Source: Isoptericola dokdonensis DS-3
GTDB taxonomy: Bacteria > Actinomycetota > Actinomycetes > Actinomycetales > Cellulomonadaceae
Direction: 5' to 3'
NCBI RefSeq assembly: GCF_001636295.1
Contig: NZ_CP014209.1
Coordinates: 310,001-374,000, forward strand
DNA: 64,000 nucleotides
Of the stretch, positions 42,040 through 49,986 are shown piece after piece. Below the pieces are notes generated by a model. That model ran no database searches and had not been told where the DNA came from. It worked only from the letters and a program-made list of their open reading frames with translations. The translations under genes were made by a program, and so were the position numbers. How positions within the stretch are numbered: the first letter of the stretch is position 1; each line of letters begins with the position of its first letter.

Positions 42040-42780
42040 ATGGCCACCGCCCCCGCTGAGGACCAGCGCCGACTCCTCGACGTGCAGGCGCTCGACACGC
42101 GGCTGCAGCAGCTCGCGCACCAGAAGCGCACCCACCCGACGCTCGCCACGATCGCCGAGCTGGAGTCGCGCCTGGCCGACCTGCACGGGTCGCTCGTGGA
42201 CTCCCGCACCGCGGTGGCGGACCTCGAGCGCGAGGTGAGGAAGGCGGAGGCCGACGTCGAGCAGGTGCGGGCACGGGCGACCCGCGACCAGCAGCGCCTC
42301 GACGGCGGGTCGCTGTCGGCGAAGGACGCGCAGGCGGTCGTCAGCGAGCTCGAGTCGCTGGCACGGCGCCAGGGCGTGCTGGAGGACGCCGAGATCGAGG
42401 TCATGGAGCGGCTCGAGGCCCACCAGAAGTCCCTCGCGGAGGTCGAGTCCGCGCACGCCGAGCTCGTCGCCGCCAAGGACGCCGCCACCGCCGAGCGGGA
42501 CGCCGCGTTCGCGGAGGTCAACGCTGCGGGCCGCCAGGTGCAGACCGAGCGCGCCGAGGCCGTCGCCGGCCTCGACACCGCGCTCGTGGCCCTCTACGAC
42601 AAGCTCCGCAACCAGCTCGGTGGGCTCGGCGCCGCCGCGCTGCGCGGCAACCGCTGCGAGGGCTGCCGTCTCGAGCTCAACCCGGGCGACCTCGCCGCCG
42701 CGAAGAACGCCGGCCCGGAGCAGGTCGTGCGCTGCGAGGAGTGCGGGCGCATCCTCGTCCGCGGCGCCGACGACGCCTGA
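42040..42780 (+). CDS. Coiled-coil zinc-ribbon protein (DUF164 type), 246 aa
   Basis: The protein has long charged helical coiled-coil segments (about 10-185) followed by a C-terminal zinc ribbon with two CxxC pairs: 'NRCEGCRLEL' and 'VRCEECGRILVR'. It resembles the C4-type zinc-ribbon domain family (CT398/FlgN-like coiled coils). An RNA- or protein-binding adapter role is presumed. Its stop overlaps the start of the phosphatase gene by 1 base (TGATG), so they are translationally coupled; Nif3 lies 32 bases upstream. Confidence 0.92.
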   Translation: MATAPAEDQRRLLDVQALDTRLQQLAHQKRTHPTLATIAELESRLADLHGSLVDSRTAVADLEREVRKAEADVEQVRARATRDQQRLDGGSLSAKDAQAVVSELESLARRQGVLEDAEIEVMERLEAHQKSLAEVESAHAELVAAKDAATAERDAAFAEVNAAGRQVQTERAEAVAGLDTALVALYDKLRNQLGGLGAAALRGNRCEGCRLELNPGDLAAAKNAGPEQVVRCEECGRILVRGADDA

Positions 42781-43463
42781 TGCCCGCCCCCGCGTCGGGG
42801 GCGCTGGCCCGCTACGACGGCGCGGTCCCCGCGACCGTCGTCCTCGTGCGGCACGGCGTGACCCCGTTGACCGAGGCGGGCGCGCTGTCCGGCGGGGACG
42901 TCGTCGGGCCGCCGCTCACCACGCTCGGCCGTCGGCAGGCCGCGCAGGCCGCCGACGCCGTGTTCCGCGTCGGCAAGGACCGCTGGACGGACCTGCCGCG
43001 CGCCGACGCCGTCGTGTCCTCACCCATGACCCGCGCGCAGGAGACAGGCGCCGCGATCGGCCGCCGGATCGGCGCACACGTGCGCACCGACGACCGCCTC
43101 GCCGAGGTGCGGTTCGGCGCGTGGGAGGGCCTGACGCCCGTCGAGGTGGCGGAGCGGTGGCCCGGAGACCTGTCCCGCTGGGTGCGCGAGGGCACCTTCG
43201 CGCCGCCCGGCGGCGAGTCCTACGCCACCCTCGGCGAGCGGGTGCGGCCCGCCCTCGACGACGTCGCCGCCGCGCGCCCCACCGGCACCAGCGTGGTCGT
43301 GGCCCACGCCGCCGTCATCCGCGCCCTCGTCGGCGGGACCCTCGGTGCACCGCCGACGTCCTGGGGCCGCCTGCGCATCCCGCCGTGCTCCCTGTCGATC
43401 CTGCGGCTGTGGCCGGACGGCGAGCGTGAGGTCAGCGTCGTCGGGTTCCCGACCGACGCCTGA
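42780..43463 (+). CDS. Histidine phosphatase family protein, 227 aa
   Basis: This is a phosphoglycerate-mutase-fold phosphatase. The RHG motif is Arg24-His25-Gly26 in 'VLVRHGVTPL', and the second catalytic His is in 'TSVVVAHAAVIRALV'. 'EVRFGAWEGLTPVEV' is the acid-loop region, resembling CobC/alpha-ribazole phosphatase. In mycobacteria the equivalent gene is fused to RNase HI; the RNase H domain is missing here. It overlaps the zinc-ribbon gene by one base. Confidence 0.9.
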   Translation: MPAPASGALARYDGAVPATVVLVRHGVTPLTEAGALSGGDVVGPPLTTLGRRQAAQAADAVFRVGKDRWTDLPRADAVVSSPMTRAQETGAAIGRRIGAHVRTDDRLAEVRFGAWEGLTPVEVAERWPGDLSRWVREGTFAPPGGESYATLGERVRPALDDVAAARPTGTSVVVAHAAVIRALVGGTLGAPPTSWGRLRIPPCSLSILRLWPDGEREVSVVGFPTDA

Positions 43464-43484
43464 CCCGCTCGGCAGGGCGGCGAG

Positions 43485-43808
43485 TCAGCGTCGCCGCGGG
43501 GCGTCTCGCCAGTTGAGCGCGAGGCCGTCCTCGACGGCCGACCACGGAGTCCATCCTTCGTCGTCGAGCAGTCGCCGGGCCATCCTCCGCGCCGAGAGCA
43601 GGTCGCCGAGCTCGTCGGGCGACATCGACCAGGTCGGCCGGATGCCACGGGTGAACTGGGACTTGCGGAGCCCTGCGTCCCGGAGGATCCGGAACGCCTC
43701 GGCAGGCCGCCGGGCGCGCACCGCGATCTCGGCACTCCAGCCCGAGGCGCGCGAGTCCTCCACCTCGAACACGAAGACCTGGTCCACGGCCGCATCGTCC
43801 CACGACAT
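43485..43808 (-). CDS. Hypothetical protein, 107 aa
   Basis: The family is not recognised. The protein is soluble and charged, with an N-terminal beta pattern ('VFVFEVEDSRASGWSAEIAV') and a helical C-terminal half ('ARRMARRLLDDEGWTPW'). It has no signal or membrane segment. It is convergent with the phosphatase gene (21 bases between stops) and lies 55 bases downstream of the YaaA gene on the same strand, so the two may be one unit. Confidence 0.6.
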   Translation of the reverse strand: MSWDDAAVDQVFVFEVEDSRASGWSAEIAVRARRPAEAFRILRDAGLRKSQFTRGIRPTWSMSPDELGDLLSARRMARRLLDDEGWTPWSAVEDGLALNWRDAPRRR

Positions 43809-43863
43809 CCCGGCTCCGTGCGGCGGGCGAGGGCGACGACGTCAGGTCGGTGGGGGAGTGCGG

Positions 43864-44697
43864 TCAGGCGATGACGATCTCCAGCGTGCGGGGGCCGGTG
43901 CGGGTGGTGGCGTCGTGCAGGGTCGCCTCGACCATGCGGTAGCTGAGCCCGGTGCCCACTTCCGTGCCGATGACCTGGCCGTCGAGCTCCCGGGCGGCGG
44001 CCAGCAGGGTCTCGGCGGACGTCGGCGCCGCACCGGCCCGGCGCAGCAGGTGCCCGGTGAGGACGCCGCGGGTGTGCTTCGCGTTGTGCGAGACCACCGT
44101 GCGCTTCCCGTCGTGCTCGCGCACGACGCGCACGGCGACCCAGTCCGTGGCGTCGGGGCCCGTGGTGCGCGGCTTCCACGCGGCGGCGTACGCGGCCGAG
44201 CGGCAGTCGACGACGACGTCGCCCGCGGCCCGCGCGTCGAGGACGGCGGCGAGGTCGTCGCGCCAGGCCGTGCCGAGCTTGCCGATGCCCGGCAGGTCGA
44301 CGCCCATCGACAGCCGGTAGGCGGGGATGCGGTCGCCCGGCGCGACGACGCCCCACAGGCCGGAGAACACCAGCACCGACGACGCAGCACGCGCCGCGGC
44401 GGTGCCGGTCAGGTCGCCCAGGCCCGCGGCCGCGTAGAGGACGCCGGTGTAGACGTCGGTGGCGGGCGCCGCCGCGGCGGTGCGCAGCGCCGTGTTGCGG
44501 GCGACCTCGTCGGCCAGCCCGGCACCCACCTTGAGGACGTCCGTCGCGTCGGGACGCGCGCTCACCTCGGCGAGGGCGTTCAGCACCTTCTCCCGCCGGG
44601 GCGTCAGCGACGGCGCCGTCAGCGCCGTGAGGTCCACCGGCGCCGCGCCGTCCGGAGCGGGGGTCTTGCCCTCGGAGGGCGGTAGGCAGATCAGCAC
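43864..44697 (-). CDS. yaaA: YaaA family peroxide-stress protein, 277 aa
   Basis: This DUF328/YaaA family protein binds DNA and lowers free iron during peroxide stress in Escherichia coli. The start 'MLICLPPSEGKT' is diagnostic (PPSEGK), as are 'FSGLWGVVAPGDRIPAYRLSMG' and 'VSHNAKHTRG'. The length of 277 aa is a little longer than E. coli YaaA (258). The ATG at 44697 gives this N-terminus directly. Neighbours give no specific link. The region 44698-44826 holds the divergent promoters. Confidence 0.92.
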   Translation of the reverse strand: MLICLPPSEGKTPAPDGAAPVDLTALTAPSLTPRREKVLNALAEVSARPDATDVLKVGAGLADEVARNTALRTAAAAPATDVYTGVLYAAAGLGDLTGTAAARAASSVLVFSGLWGVVAPGDRIPAYRLSMGVDLPGIGKLGTAWRDDLAAVLDARAAGDVVVDCRSAAYAAAWKPRTTGPDATDWVAVRVVREHDGKRTVVSHNAKHTRGVLTGHLLRRAGAAPTSAETLLAAARELDGQVIGTEVGTGLSYRMVEATLHDATTRTGPRTLEIVIA

Positions 44698-44826
44698 CCG
44701 GCCACCCTAGGTGAGCAGCGGTGCTCCGGCGGGGCCGGTCCCGCGTGCGATCGCTCACGTGGGTCGCGCCGCGCCAGGCCGCCGGGCTCCCGGGACACGG
44801 CACGAGGCCGGGAGTAGGTTGCGGAC

Positions 44827-45210
44827 GTGGTCCAGGTGAAGGTCTACGGCAACCGGTCGGTGTGGGGTCCGCGACGGACGGAGGTGTCCGACGCGCTGCA
44901 CGGCGCGCTCGTGGGGGCGTGGCAGATCCCCGCCGACAAGCGGTTCCACCGCTTCTGCCTGCTCGACGACGGCGACCTCGTCGCGCCCCGCTCGGAGGCC
45001 TACCTCGTGGTCGAGATCGTCTGCTTCGCCGGCCGCAGCGTCGAGGCGAAGCGGGCGCTGGTCCGCGCGATGTTCGACGACGTCGCCCCCGCGCTGGGGC
45101 TGACGAGCGACGACCTGGAGCTCGTGGTGCTGGAGAGCCCGCGCGAGAACTGGGGGATCCGCGGCCTCGCGGGTGACGAGCTGGCTCTCGGGTACCGCGT
45201 CGACGTGTGA
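44827..45210 (+). CDS. Tautomerase-superfamily protein lacking Pro1, 127 aa
   Basis: The beta-alpha-beta pattern and start 'MVQVKVYGNRSVWG' resemble Tautomerase_2 proteins. 'HRFCLLDDGDL' lies near residue 41, 'YLVVEIVCFAGRSVEAKRAL' near residue 59 and 'LVVLESPRENWGIRG' near residue 98. In active tautomerases residue 2 is proline and becomes the catalytic N-terminus; here it is valine, so a tautomerase reaction of the usual kind is unlikely. The start is a GTG; no downstream start gives a Pro2. It lies upstream of rnpB. Confidence 0.75.
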   Translation: MVQVKVYGNRSVWGPRRTEVSDALHGALVGAWQIPADKRFHRFCLLDDGDLVAPRSEAYLVVEIVCFAGRSVEAKRALVRAMFDDVAPALGLTSDDLELVVLESPRENWGIRGLAGDELALGYRVDV

Positions 45211-45273
45211 ACGGCCGCCGCCCGACCGGCGTCCGCCGACCGGGCAGGGCTCACCAGCGGGTATCCTTGCCGG

Positions 45274-45673
45274 GCGGACGAGTCGGTCGGACGGTCGCGT
45301 CATCGCTTCGGCGGTGCCGAGGAACGTCCGGGCTCCGCAGGGCGAGGTGGTGGCTAACGGCCACCCGGGGTGACCCGCGGGACAGTGCCACAGAGAACAG
45401 ACCGCCCGCACGCCTGGCGTGCGGGTAAGGGTGAAACGGTGGTGTAAGAGACCACCAGCGCGGCCGGTGACGGTCGTGGCTTGGTAAACCCCACCTGGAG
45501 CAAGGTCAGACAGACTGTGATCGAGGGCGGCCCGCCCGATTCTCTCCGGAGAAGCGCAGTCGGGTAGACCGCTGGAGCCCTGCGGCAACGCAGGGCCTAG
45601 ATGGATGACCGTCACCCGTGCCGGGGCAACCGGGCACGGGGACAGAACCCGGCGTACAGACCGACTCGTCCGC
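45274..45673 (+). ncRNA. rnpB: RNase P RNA, bacterial class A
   Basis: This is the catalytic RNA that trims tRNA 5' ends. Helix P1 pairs 45274-45288 with 45659-45673 (15 bp). The universal core element GAGGAACGTCCGGGCTCC begins at 45319 and the 3' core ACAGAACCCGGCGTACAG at 45642, and the P4 pairing regions are in place. The length of about 400 nt is normal for high-GC actinobacteria. A TATCCT hexamer at 45262-45267 is a likely -10. Confidence 0.95.
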
Positions 45674-45687
45674 ATCACACGGACCGA

Positions 45688-45703
45688 CCTGTAGTTTTAC
45701 AGG
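45688..45703. repeat. Small inverted repeat after rnpB
   Basis: CCTGTA (45688-45693) and TACAGG (45698-45703) form a 6-bp stem with loop GTTT, 14 bases after the RNase P RNA. It could be the rnpB terminator or a protein site. It is the only AT-rich element of the segment. Confidence 0.4.
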
Positions 45704-45772
45704 GCGGTAGGGGAGCCAGCCCGCAAGAGTCTCTGCAAAGGGCTCCGTGCCTGCGGACGGACTCGTGGATCT

Positions 45773-46165
45773 TCACGCCACGTGGGCCCAGGCGCGGACC
45801 GCGGCGCGGATCGCCTCCGACTCGTTCGCCAGGCCTTCCTGCTTCGCGCGCTCCCTCAGTGCGGTCAGGGTCTGCTCGTCGAAGCGGACCGTGACGGGCT
45901 TGCCAGGGCCGTCGCCGGCGGCGGGGCGGCCACGGCGGCGCTTGCGCAGCGCGGGCAGGTCGTACCCGGCCTCGGCGAAAACGCGGCCCACGTGACCCCA
46001 CGCCGCAGTGGCGCCGTCGTCCCGGTGCGCGGCAGGCGGTGCGAAGGCGCTGTCCACGGCGTGTCGGGTCCGGTCGTCGTCGTTCGGCCGTGGGTGGGAT
46101 CCGGTGTCGCGCGTTTCGCGTGGAGCGTTCCGCGCAGGCCCGCAAGGTCGCCGCTGCACCCGCAT
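45773..46165 (-). CDS. Ribbon-helix-helix domain protein, 130 aa
   Basis: The last ~45 residues form a CopG/Arc-like ribbon-helix-helix ('GKPVTVRFDEQTLTALRERA', then 'KQEGLANESEAIRAAVRAW'), a DNA-binding dimerisation fold seen in antitoxins and small regulators. The first ~85 residues are Arg/Pro-rich and probably unstructured, so the true start may lie further in. It follows a 125-aa hypothetical gene by 31 bases; together they resemble a small two-gene module beside rnpB. No recognisable toxin is present. Confidence 0.65.
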   Translation of the reverse strand: MRVQRRPCGPARNAPRETRDTGSHPRPNDDDRTRHAVDSAFAPPAAHRDDGATAAWGHVGRVFAEAGYDLPALRKRRRGRPAAGDGPGKPVTVRFDEQTLTALRERAKQEGLANESEAIRAAVRAWAHVA

Positions 46166-46196
46166 GCCGCCAGCTCAGCGCGAAGCGTAGCGCTCG

Positions 46197-46574
46197 TCAG
46201 TCCCACGGCGTCAGGTCGTTGTGCACGTCGTCGATGCAGCCGGACTGCAGCAGCTCGTCGAGGTGCTCGTCGCTCCAGGGGCCGTAGGTCTTCCAGTTGC
46301 CTGGCACGCCCCGCAGGTCCATCACTCGCAGCGCGATCCCGCCTTCCTTCAAGGTCAGGTTCGACGCTGTGGAGTCGATGTCCGCGATGTGCTTGAAGTG
46401 GACTGCGACGGGTCGGGAACCTTCGCTCTCAAGCCCGGAAAGAAATGTGTAGCCGTGCGACCAGTGGATGATCCGCGTGATCGGCAGACCTCGGTCCAGG
46501 ACTTCGACGCTGGTGACGACGACGTCATCCGGGTCCAGAGGCGGTGGAGGCTGCTTTCGGAAGAAGATTCGCAC
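46197..46574 (-). CDS. Hypothetical protein, 125 aa
   Basis: The family is not recognised. The GTG at 46574 is chosen because GGAGGGG lies just upstream; it gives 'MRIFFRKQPPPPLDPDDVVV'. The protein is mainly beta-strand ('ITRIIHWSHGYTFLSGLES', 'PVAVHFKHIADIDST') and acidic at the C-terminus ('WSDEHLDELLQSGCIDDVH'). It is soluble. The ribbon-helix-helix gene follows after 31 bases, suggesting an operon. The G+C of its reading frame looks slightly lower than that of the core genes. Confidence 0.55.
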   Translation of the reverse strand: MRIFFRKQPPPPLDPDDVVVTSVEVLDRGLPITRIIHWSHGYTFLSGLESEGSRPVAVHFKHIADIDSTASNLTLKEGGIALRVMDLRGVPGNWKTYGPWSDEHLDELLQSGCIDDVHNDLTPWD

Positions 46575-46815
46575 CGACCCCTCCGGTCTGACATGGCCGC
46601 TGCGGCACGACCCGTCCGGCGTTCTCTGTCGTCGCACTGCGGCCACGACTCAGAGCGAACCACGGTCGCGCCTAGGTCGACCACGCACCGCGAGGGGCGC
46701 CAGGGCGAGCGCGAGGTCAAGGTCCTCGTCGGCGCCCGGATCGAGGGTGACCGTGACGGCGCGACGGCGTCCCTCGGGCTGCCCACGGTGCACATCCTGC
46801 CGTAGCGTTCCGCAC

Positions 46816-47430
46816 ATGGCCGCGCTGGAGTTCCGCCCCGCGAACGAGGTGCCCTTCGACGACGTGCAGACGGTGCTGGGATCGTCCCAGGCGGGCCGGT
46901 GCCAGTGTCAGCGTCAGGTGCTGGGGGACCGGTCGTGGTGGGACATGCCGGTGGGGGAGCGGCGGATGCGGCTGGCGGAGCAGTCGTGCGCGGGCGACCC
47001 GGCGGCGCCGACGACGAGCGGACTGGTCGCCTACGACGACGGCGAGCCGGCGGGGTGGGTGGCGGTGGCGCCGCGCCCGACGTACCGCCGCTACTACGGT
47101 CGCAGCCCGGTGGTGTGGCGGGGGCGCCACGAGGACCGGGACGACGACGGCGTGTGGGTGGCGGCGTGCTTCGTGGTGCGGGCGGGGCACCGCGGCGGGG
47201 GGCTGATGTACGAGCTGGCGGCCGCGGCCGTGGATTTCGCCCGGTCCCGTGGTGCGACGGCGCTGGAGGGCTACCCGATCGTCGCGGCGGACGGCGGGGA
47301 GGTCGTGTGGGACGAGGCGAGCGTGGGGACCCCGCAGGTCTTCGCCGCGGCAGGACTGACGCAGGTGTCGGCGCCGACGTCGCGGCGCCGGGTCGTGCGC
47401 ATCGACTTCGACGAGGTTTCGCCTCCGTGA
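46816..47430 (+). CDS. GNAT acetyltransferase, 204 aa
   Basis: The acetyl-CoA loop is 'FVVRAGHRGGGLMYELAAAA' (R-x-GHRGGG), preceded by a strand 'GVWVAACFVV'. The N-terminal region has a Cys-rich 'GRCQCQRQVLGDRSWW' and 'GWVAVAPRPTYRRYYGRSP', seen in a group of actinobacterial GNATs near stress genes. The substrate is unknown. The ATG at 46816 is chosen; it lies 170 bases from the divergent hypothetical gene. The STAS gene follows after about 160 bases. Confidence 0.87.
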   Translation: MAALEFRPANEVPFDDVQTVLGSSQAGRCQCQRQVLGDRSWWDMPVGERRMRLAEQSCAGDPAAPTTSGLVAYDDGEPAGWVAVAPRPTYRRYYGRSPVVWRGRHEDRDDDGVWVAACFVVRAGHRGGGLMYELAAAAVDFARSRGATALEGYPIVAADGGEVVWDEASVGTPQVFAAAGLTQVSAPTSRRRVVRIDFDEVSPP

Positions 47431-47467
47431 CGAGGGTGAAAATTCGGTCAAGAAAGTCCATACGACG

Positions 47468-47493
47468 GTTTACCCGAGGCTGTTCCGGGAGTA
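47468..47493 (+). promoter_or_regulatory. Possible SigB/SigF-type promoter of the STAS gene
   Basis: GTTT at 47468-47471 and GGGAGTA at 47487-47493 are 15 bases apart, similar to the GTTT-N-GGGTA pattern of stress sigma factors. The downstream gene encodes an anti-sigma antagonist of the kind that regulates such sigma factors. The match is partial. Confidence 0.3.
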
Positions 47494-47591
47494 CGGTGGC
47501 CGCATCGTGACGACGAGGTCACGGGTCAGGAGACGCCGGTGTCGCACCGCGGCACGCAGGGGGCGTGGACTGCGAGGACGAAGGTGGGATC

Positions 47592-47915
47592 GTGACACTC
47601 ACCAGTGAGGTCAGGGCCGGCGGCATCCTGCTCGCGCAGGAGCCGACGGTGAGCAGGGTGACCCTGTGGGGCGAGATCGACAGCGCCCTGCGGAACCAGG
47701 CGTCGGCGGCGCTCGCCGGCGCTTTCCAGCGGGACCTGCCCGTGGTCGTGGACGTCGCGCGCGTGACGTTCATCGACTCGGCGGGGATCGCGTTCCTCGT
47801 GCAGCTCTGCCGCATCGGGCGTGACGAAGGACTCCAGGTGTCGGTCCACGGACCGTCGCCCCAGGTCCGCGACGTGCTGCGGACGCTGCACCTCGACGCG
47901 CTCGTCGCGGGCTGA
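47592..47915 (+). CDS. STAS-domain anti-sigma factor antagonist, 107 aa
   Basis: This is a stand-alone SpoIIAA/RsbV-like STAS domain. The conserved phospho-serine region is 'VARVTFIDSAGIAFLVQLCR' (DSAG), and the strand 'RVTLWGEIDSAL' opens the fold. Such proteins bind anti-sigma kinases when dephosphorylated and release a stress sigma factor. No partner kinase gene is adjacent. The GTG at 47592 with GGTGGGA upstream is preferred; a GTG at 47565 is also in frame. A strong terminator follows. Confidence 0.88.
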   Translation: MTLTSEVRAGGILLAQEPTVSRVTLWGEIDSALRNQASAALAGAFQRDLPVVVDVARVTFIDSAGIAFLVQLCRIGRDEGLQVSVHGPSPQVRDVLRTLHLDALVAG

Positions 47916-47918
47916 ACG

Positions 47919-47955
47919 CACGACGCCCCCGCCCGGCACGGGCGGGGGCGTCGTG
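47919..47955. terminator. Bidirectional terminator between the STAS gene and ppgK
   Basis: Perfect 16-bp arms (47919-47934 and 47940-47955) enclose a 5-base loop between two convergent genes. Confidence 0.85.
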
Positions 47956-47968
47956 ACGTCCGGACGGA

Positions 47969-48733
47969 TCAGTGCGGACGCGCCGCCAGGGACGCCGCCC
48001 CGACGATGCCCGCCTTGTTGCGCAGGGTGGCGGGGATGATCTCGGCGCGCAGGTCCAGCAGCGGCAGGAACTTCTCGTGGTGCTTGCTCACGCCGCCGCC
48101 GACGACGATCAGCTCGGGCGAGAGCAGCATCTCGACCGTCTCGAAGTACCGCTGCAGACGCTTCGCCCACTTCTCCCACGACAGGTCCTCGCGGCCGCGC
48201 GCCGACTCCGCCGCCTTCGACTCGGCGTCGTGCCCGTCGATCTCCAGGTGGCCGAGCTCCGTGTTCGGGACCAGCACGCCGTCCACCAGCAGGGCGGAAC
48301 CGATGCCCGTGCCGAGGGTCACGACGAGCACGACGCCGTCGTGCCCGGCCGCGGCGCCGTACCGCTGCTCGCCCACCCCCGCGGCGTCGGCGTCGTTGAC
48401 CGCCACGACGTCGCGGCCCGTCGTCTCGTGCAGCAGCGCGGGCAGGTCGACCCCCTGCCACGACTTGTGCAGGTTGGCGATGAACCGGATGACGCCGTGG
48501 TCGAGCGGTGCGGGGAACGCGACGCCGATCGGTGAGTCCGGCGGCAGGTCGAACCCCTCGACGAGCTCGCCGATGACCTCGGCCACGGCGTCGGGCGTCG
48601 ACTTGTGCGGCGTGGGGATCCGGCGTCGGTCCGCGGTGAACTCGCCCGTGGCCAGGTCGACCGGCGCACCCTTGATGCCGGACCCGCCGATGTCGATGCC
48701 GAAGGCCACCTGATTGCTGCTCTGCTCAGCCAT
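47969..48733 (-). CDS. ppgK: Polyphosphate glucokinase, 254 aa
   Basis: This ROK-family kinase phosphorylates glucose with polyphosphate or ATP. The phosphate-1 loop is '[17 protein letters not shown]', the catalytic Asp lies in '[15 protein letters not shown]', the phosphate-2 loop is '[16 protein letters not shown]' and the substrate motif is 'ELGHLEIDG'. The actinobacterial PpgK length (~255 aa) and C-terminus '[14 protein letters not shown]' fit. The ATG at 48733 is chosen; earlier starts would overlap the divergent small gene. Confidence 0.93.
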   Translation of the reverse strand: MAEQSSNQVAFGIDIGGSGIKGAPVDLATGEFTADRRRIPTPHKSTPDAVAEVIGELVEGFDLPPDSPIGVAFPAPLDHGVIRFIANLHKSWQGVDLPALLHETTGRDVVAVNDADAAGVGEQRYGAAAGHDGVVLVVTLGTGIGSALLVDGVLVPNTELGHLEIDGHDAESKAAESARGREDLSWEKWAKRLQRYFETVEMLLSPELIVVGGGVSKHHEKFLPLLDLRAEIIPATLRNKAGIVGAASLAARPH

Positions 48734-48761
48734 GACACCCATCCTGCGGCATGCTCGGGGC

Positions 48762-48959
48762 ATGAGCGAGGAGAACAGCACGACCCAGTACTGGTTCAAC
48801 ACCAAGACCGGTCAGGTGGAGACCTCCGGCGAGAAGTCGTCGTGGACGCACCTCATGGGCCCGTACCCGACGCGCGAGGAGGCCGCCCAGGCCCTCGACA
48901 CGGCGTCGCGCCGCACCGAGGACTGGGAGACCGAGGACGAGGAGTGGCGCCGGGGCTGA
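48762..48959 (+). CDS. SPOR-like small conserved protein, 65 aa
   Basis: This short acidic protein is conserved beside ppgK in many actinobacteria. It carries 'QYWFNTKTGQVETSGEKSSW' and then 'MGPYPTREEAAQALDTA', patterns also seen in SPOR-like small proteins. It has no signal peptide, so it is cytosolic. The function is unknown. Its ATG is divergent from ppgK by 28 bases, so the promoters overlap. It converges with panB. Confidence 0.82.
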   Translation: MSEENSTTQYWFNTKTGQVETSGEKSSWTHLMGPYPTREEAAQALDTASRRTEDWETEDEEWRRG

Positions 48960-48976
48960 CCGCCCCGGCGCGACGG

Positions 48977-49879
48977 TCACTGCGCGAAGGTGTGGTCCGC
49001 CGTCGGGAAGGCGCCGGAGCGGACGTCGGCCACGTACTCCTGCGCGGCCTCGCGCAGGAGGCGGCCGACCTCGGCGAACCGGCGCGCGAACCGCGGGGAC
49101 CAGTCGGTCATCCCGGCCATGTCGGTCCACACCAGCACCTGCCCGTCGACCTCCGGCCCGGCACCGATCCCGATGGTCGGGACGGCGAGGAACTCGGTGA
49201 TCCGTGCGGACACCTCGCGCGGCACCATCTCCAGCACGACGGCGCACGCCCCCGCCTCCTGGACGGCGAGCGCGTCCTGGCTGAGCTCCTCGGCGGCCTC
49301 GTCGCCACGGCCCTGCACCCGCGGGCCGCCGAGGGCGTTCTCCGACTGCGGGGTGTACCCGAGGTGTCCGACGACGGGGATGCCGGCGTCGGTGATGGCG
49401 CGGATCTGCGCCGCCGAACGGCGACCGCCCTCGAGCTTGACCGCGGACGCCCCGGTCTCCTTCATGACCCGCACGGCGGAGGCGAGCGCCTGCGCGGGGC
49501 CCTCCTCGTACGTGCCGAAGGGCAGGTCGACGACGACGAAGGACCGCGGGGCCGCGGACGCCACGGCCCGGCCGGCCCGCAGCATGTCGTCCAGCGTGAC
49601 GGGGAGCGTGGTGGCGTGGCCGAGCATCGTGTTGCCGATGGAGTCGCCGACCAGCAGCGTGTCGACGCCGGCGGCGTCGAACAGGGCTGCCGTGACCGCG
49701 TCGTAGGCGGTGAGCATGGTGATCTTCTCGCCGCGCTCCTTGGCCTGGCGCAGGTGGTGCACCCGGACACGCTTCGCGCCGGGGGCGATGCCGCCCGCGA
49801 CGGAGGGGTCCGGCGTGACGGACCTCACACCGGCGGTCGGCTCTGACGGGGGGGAGGGGTTGTGGCCCGAAGCTGCCAT
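48977..49879 (-). CDS. panB: 3-methyl-2-oxobutanoate hydroxymethyltransferase, 300 aa
   Basis: PanB makes ketopantoate in coenzyme A biosynthesis. It is a TIM barrel with signature segments 'ITMLTAYDAVTAALFDAAGV', 'LLVGDSIGNTMLGHATTLPV', 'VVVDLPFGTYEEG', 'AVKLEGG' and 'VGHLGYTPQS'. The Mg-binding Asp lies in 'VGDSIGN'. The ATG at 49879 gives a disordered ~35-residue N-terminus common in actinobacteria. It is divergent from glnA2, as in mycobacteria. Confidence 0.95.
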   Translation of the reverse strand: MAASGHNPSPPSEPTAGVRSVTPDPSVAGGIAPGAKRVRVHHLRQAKERGEKITMLTAYDAVTAALFDAAGVDTLLVGDSIGNTMLGHATTLPVTLDDMLRAGRAVASAAPRSFVVVDLPFGTYEEGPAQALASAVRVMKETGASAVKLEGGRRSAAQIRAITDAGIPVVGHLGYTPQSENALGGPRVQGRGDEAAEELSQDALAVQEAGACAVVLEMVPREVSARITEFLAVPTIGIGAGPEVDGQVLVWTDMAGMTDWSPRFARRFAEVGRLLREAAQEYVADVRSGAFPTADHTFAQ

Positions 49880-49986
49880 GGTCGCTAGCGTAGGCGACAG
49901 TCGTCGGGGGCCGTGTCCCCGGGCGGTTCGACGTCGCCGTCGTGGCGCGTCACCCACGATCCACACGTATCGGGCAGGATGGGCAC

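Noticed and set aside
45688..45703. CCTGTA/TACAGG hairpin after rnpB as an attachment site
   Set aside because: No second copy or integrase is found nearby, so it is kept only as a small inverted repeat.
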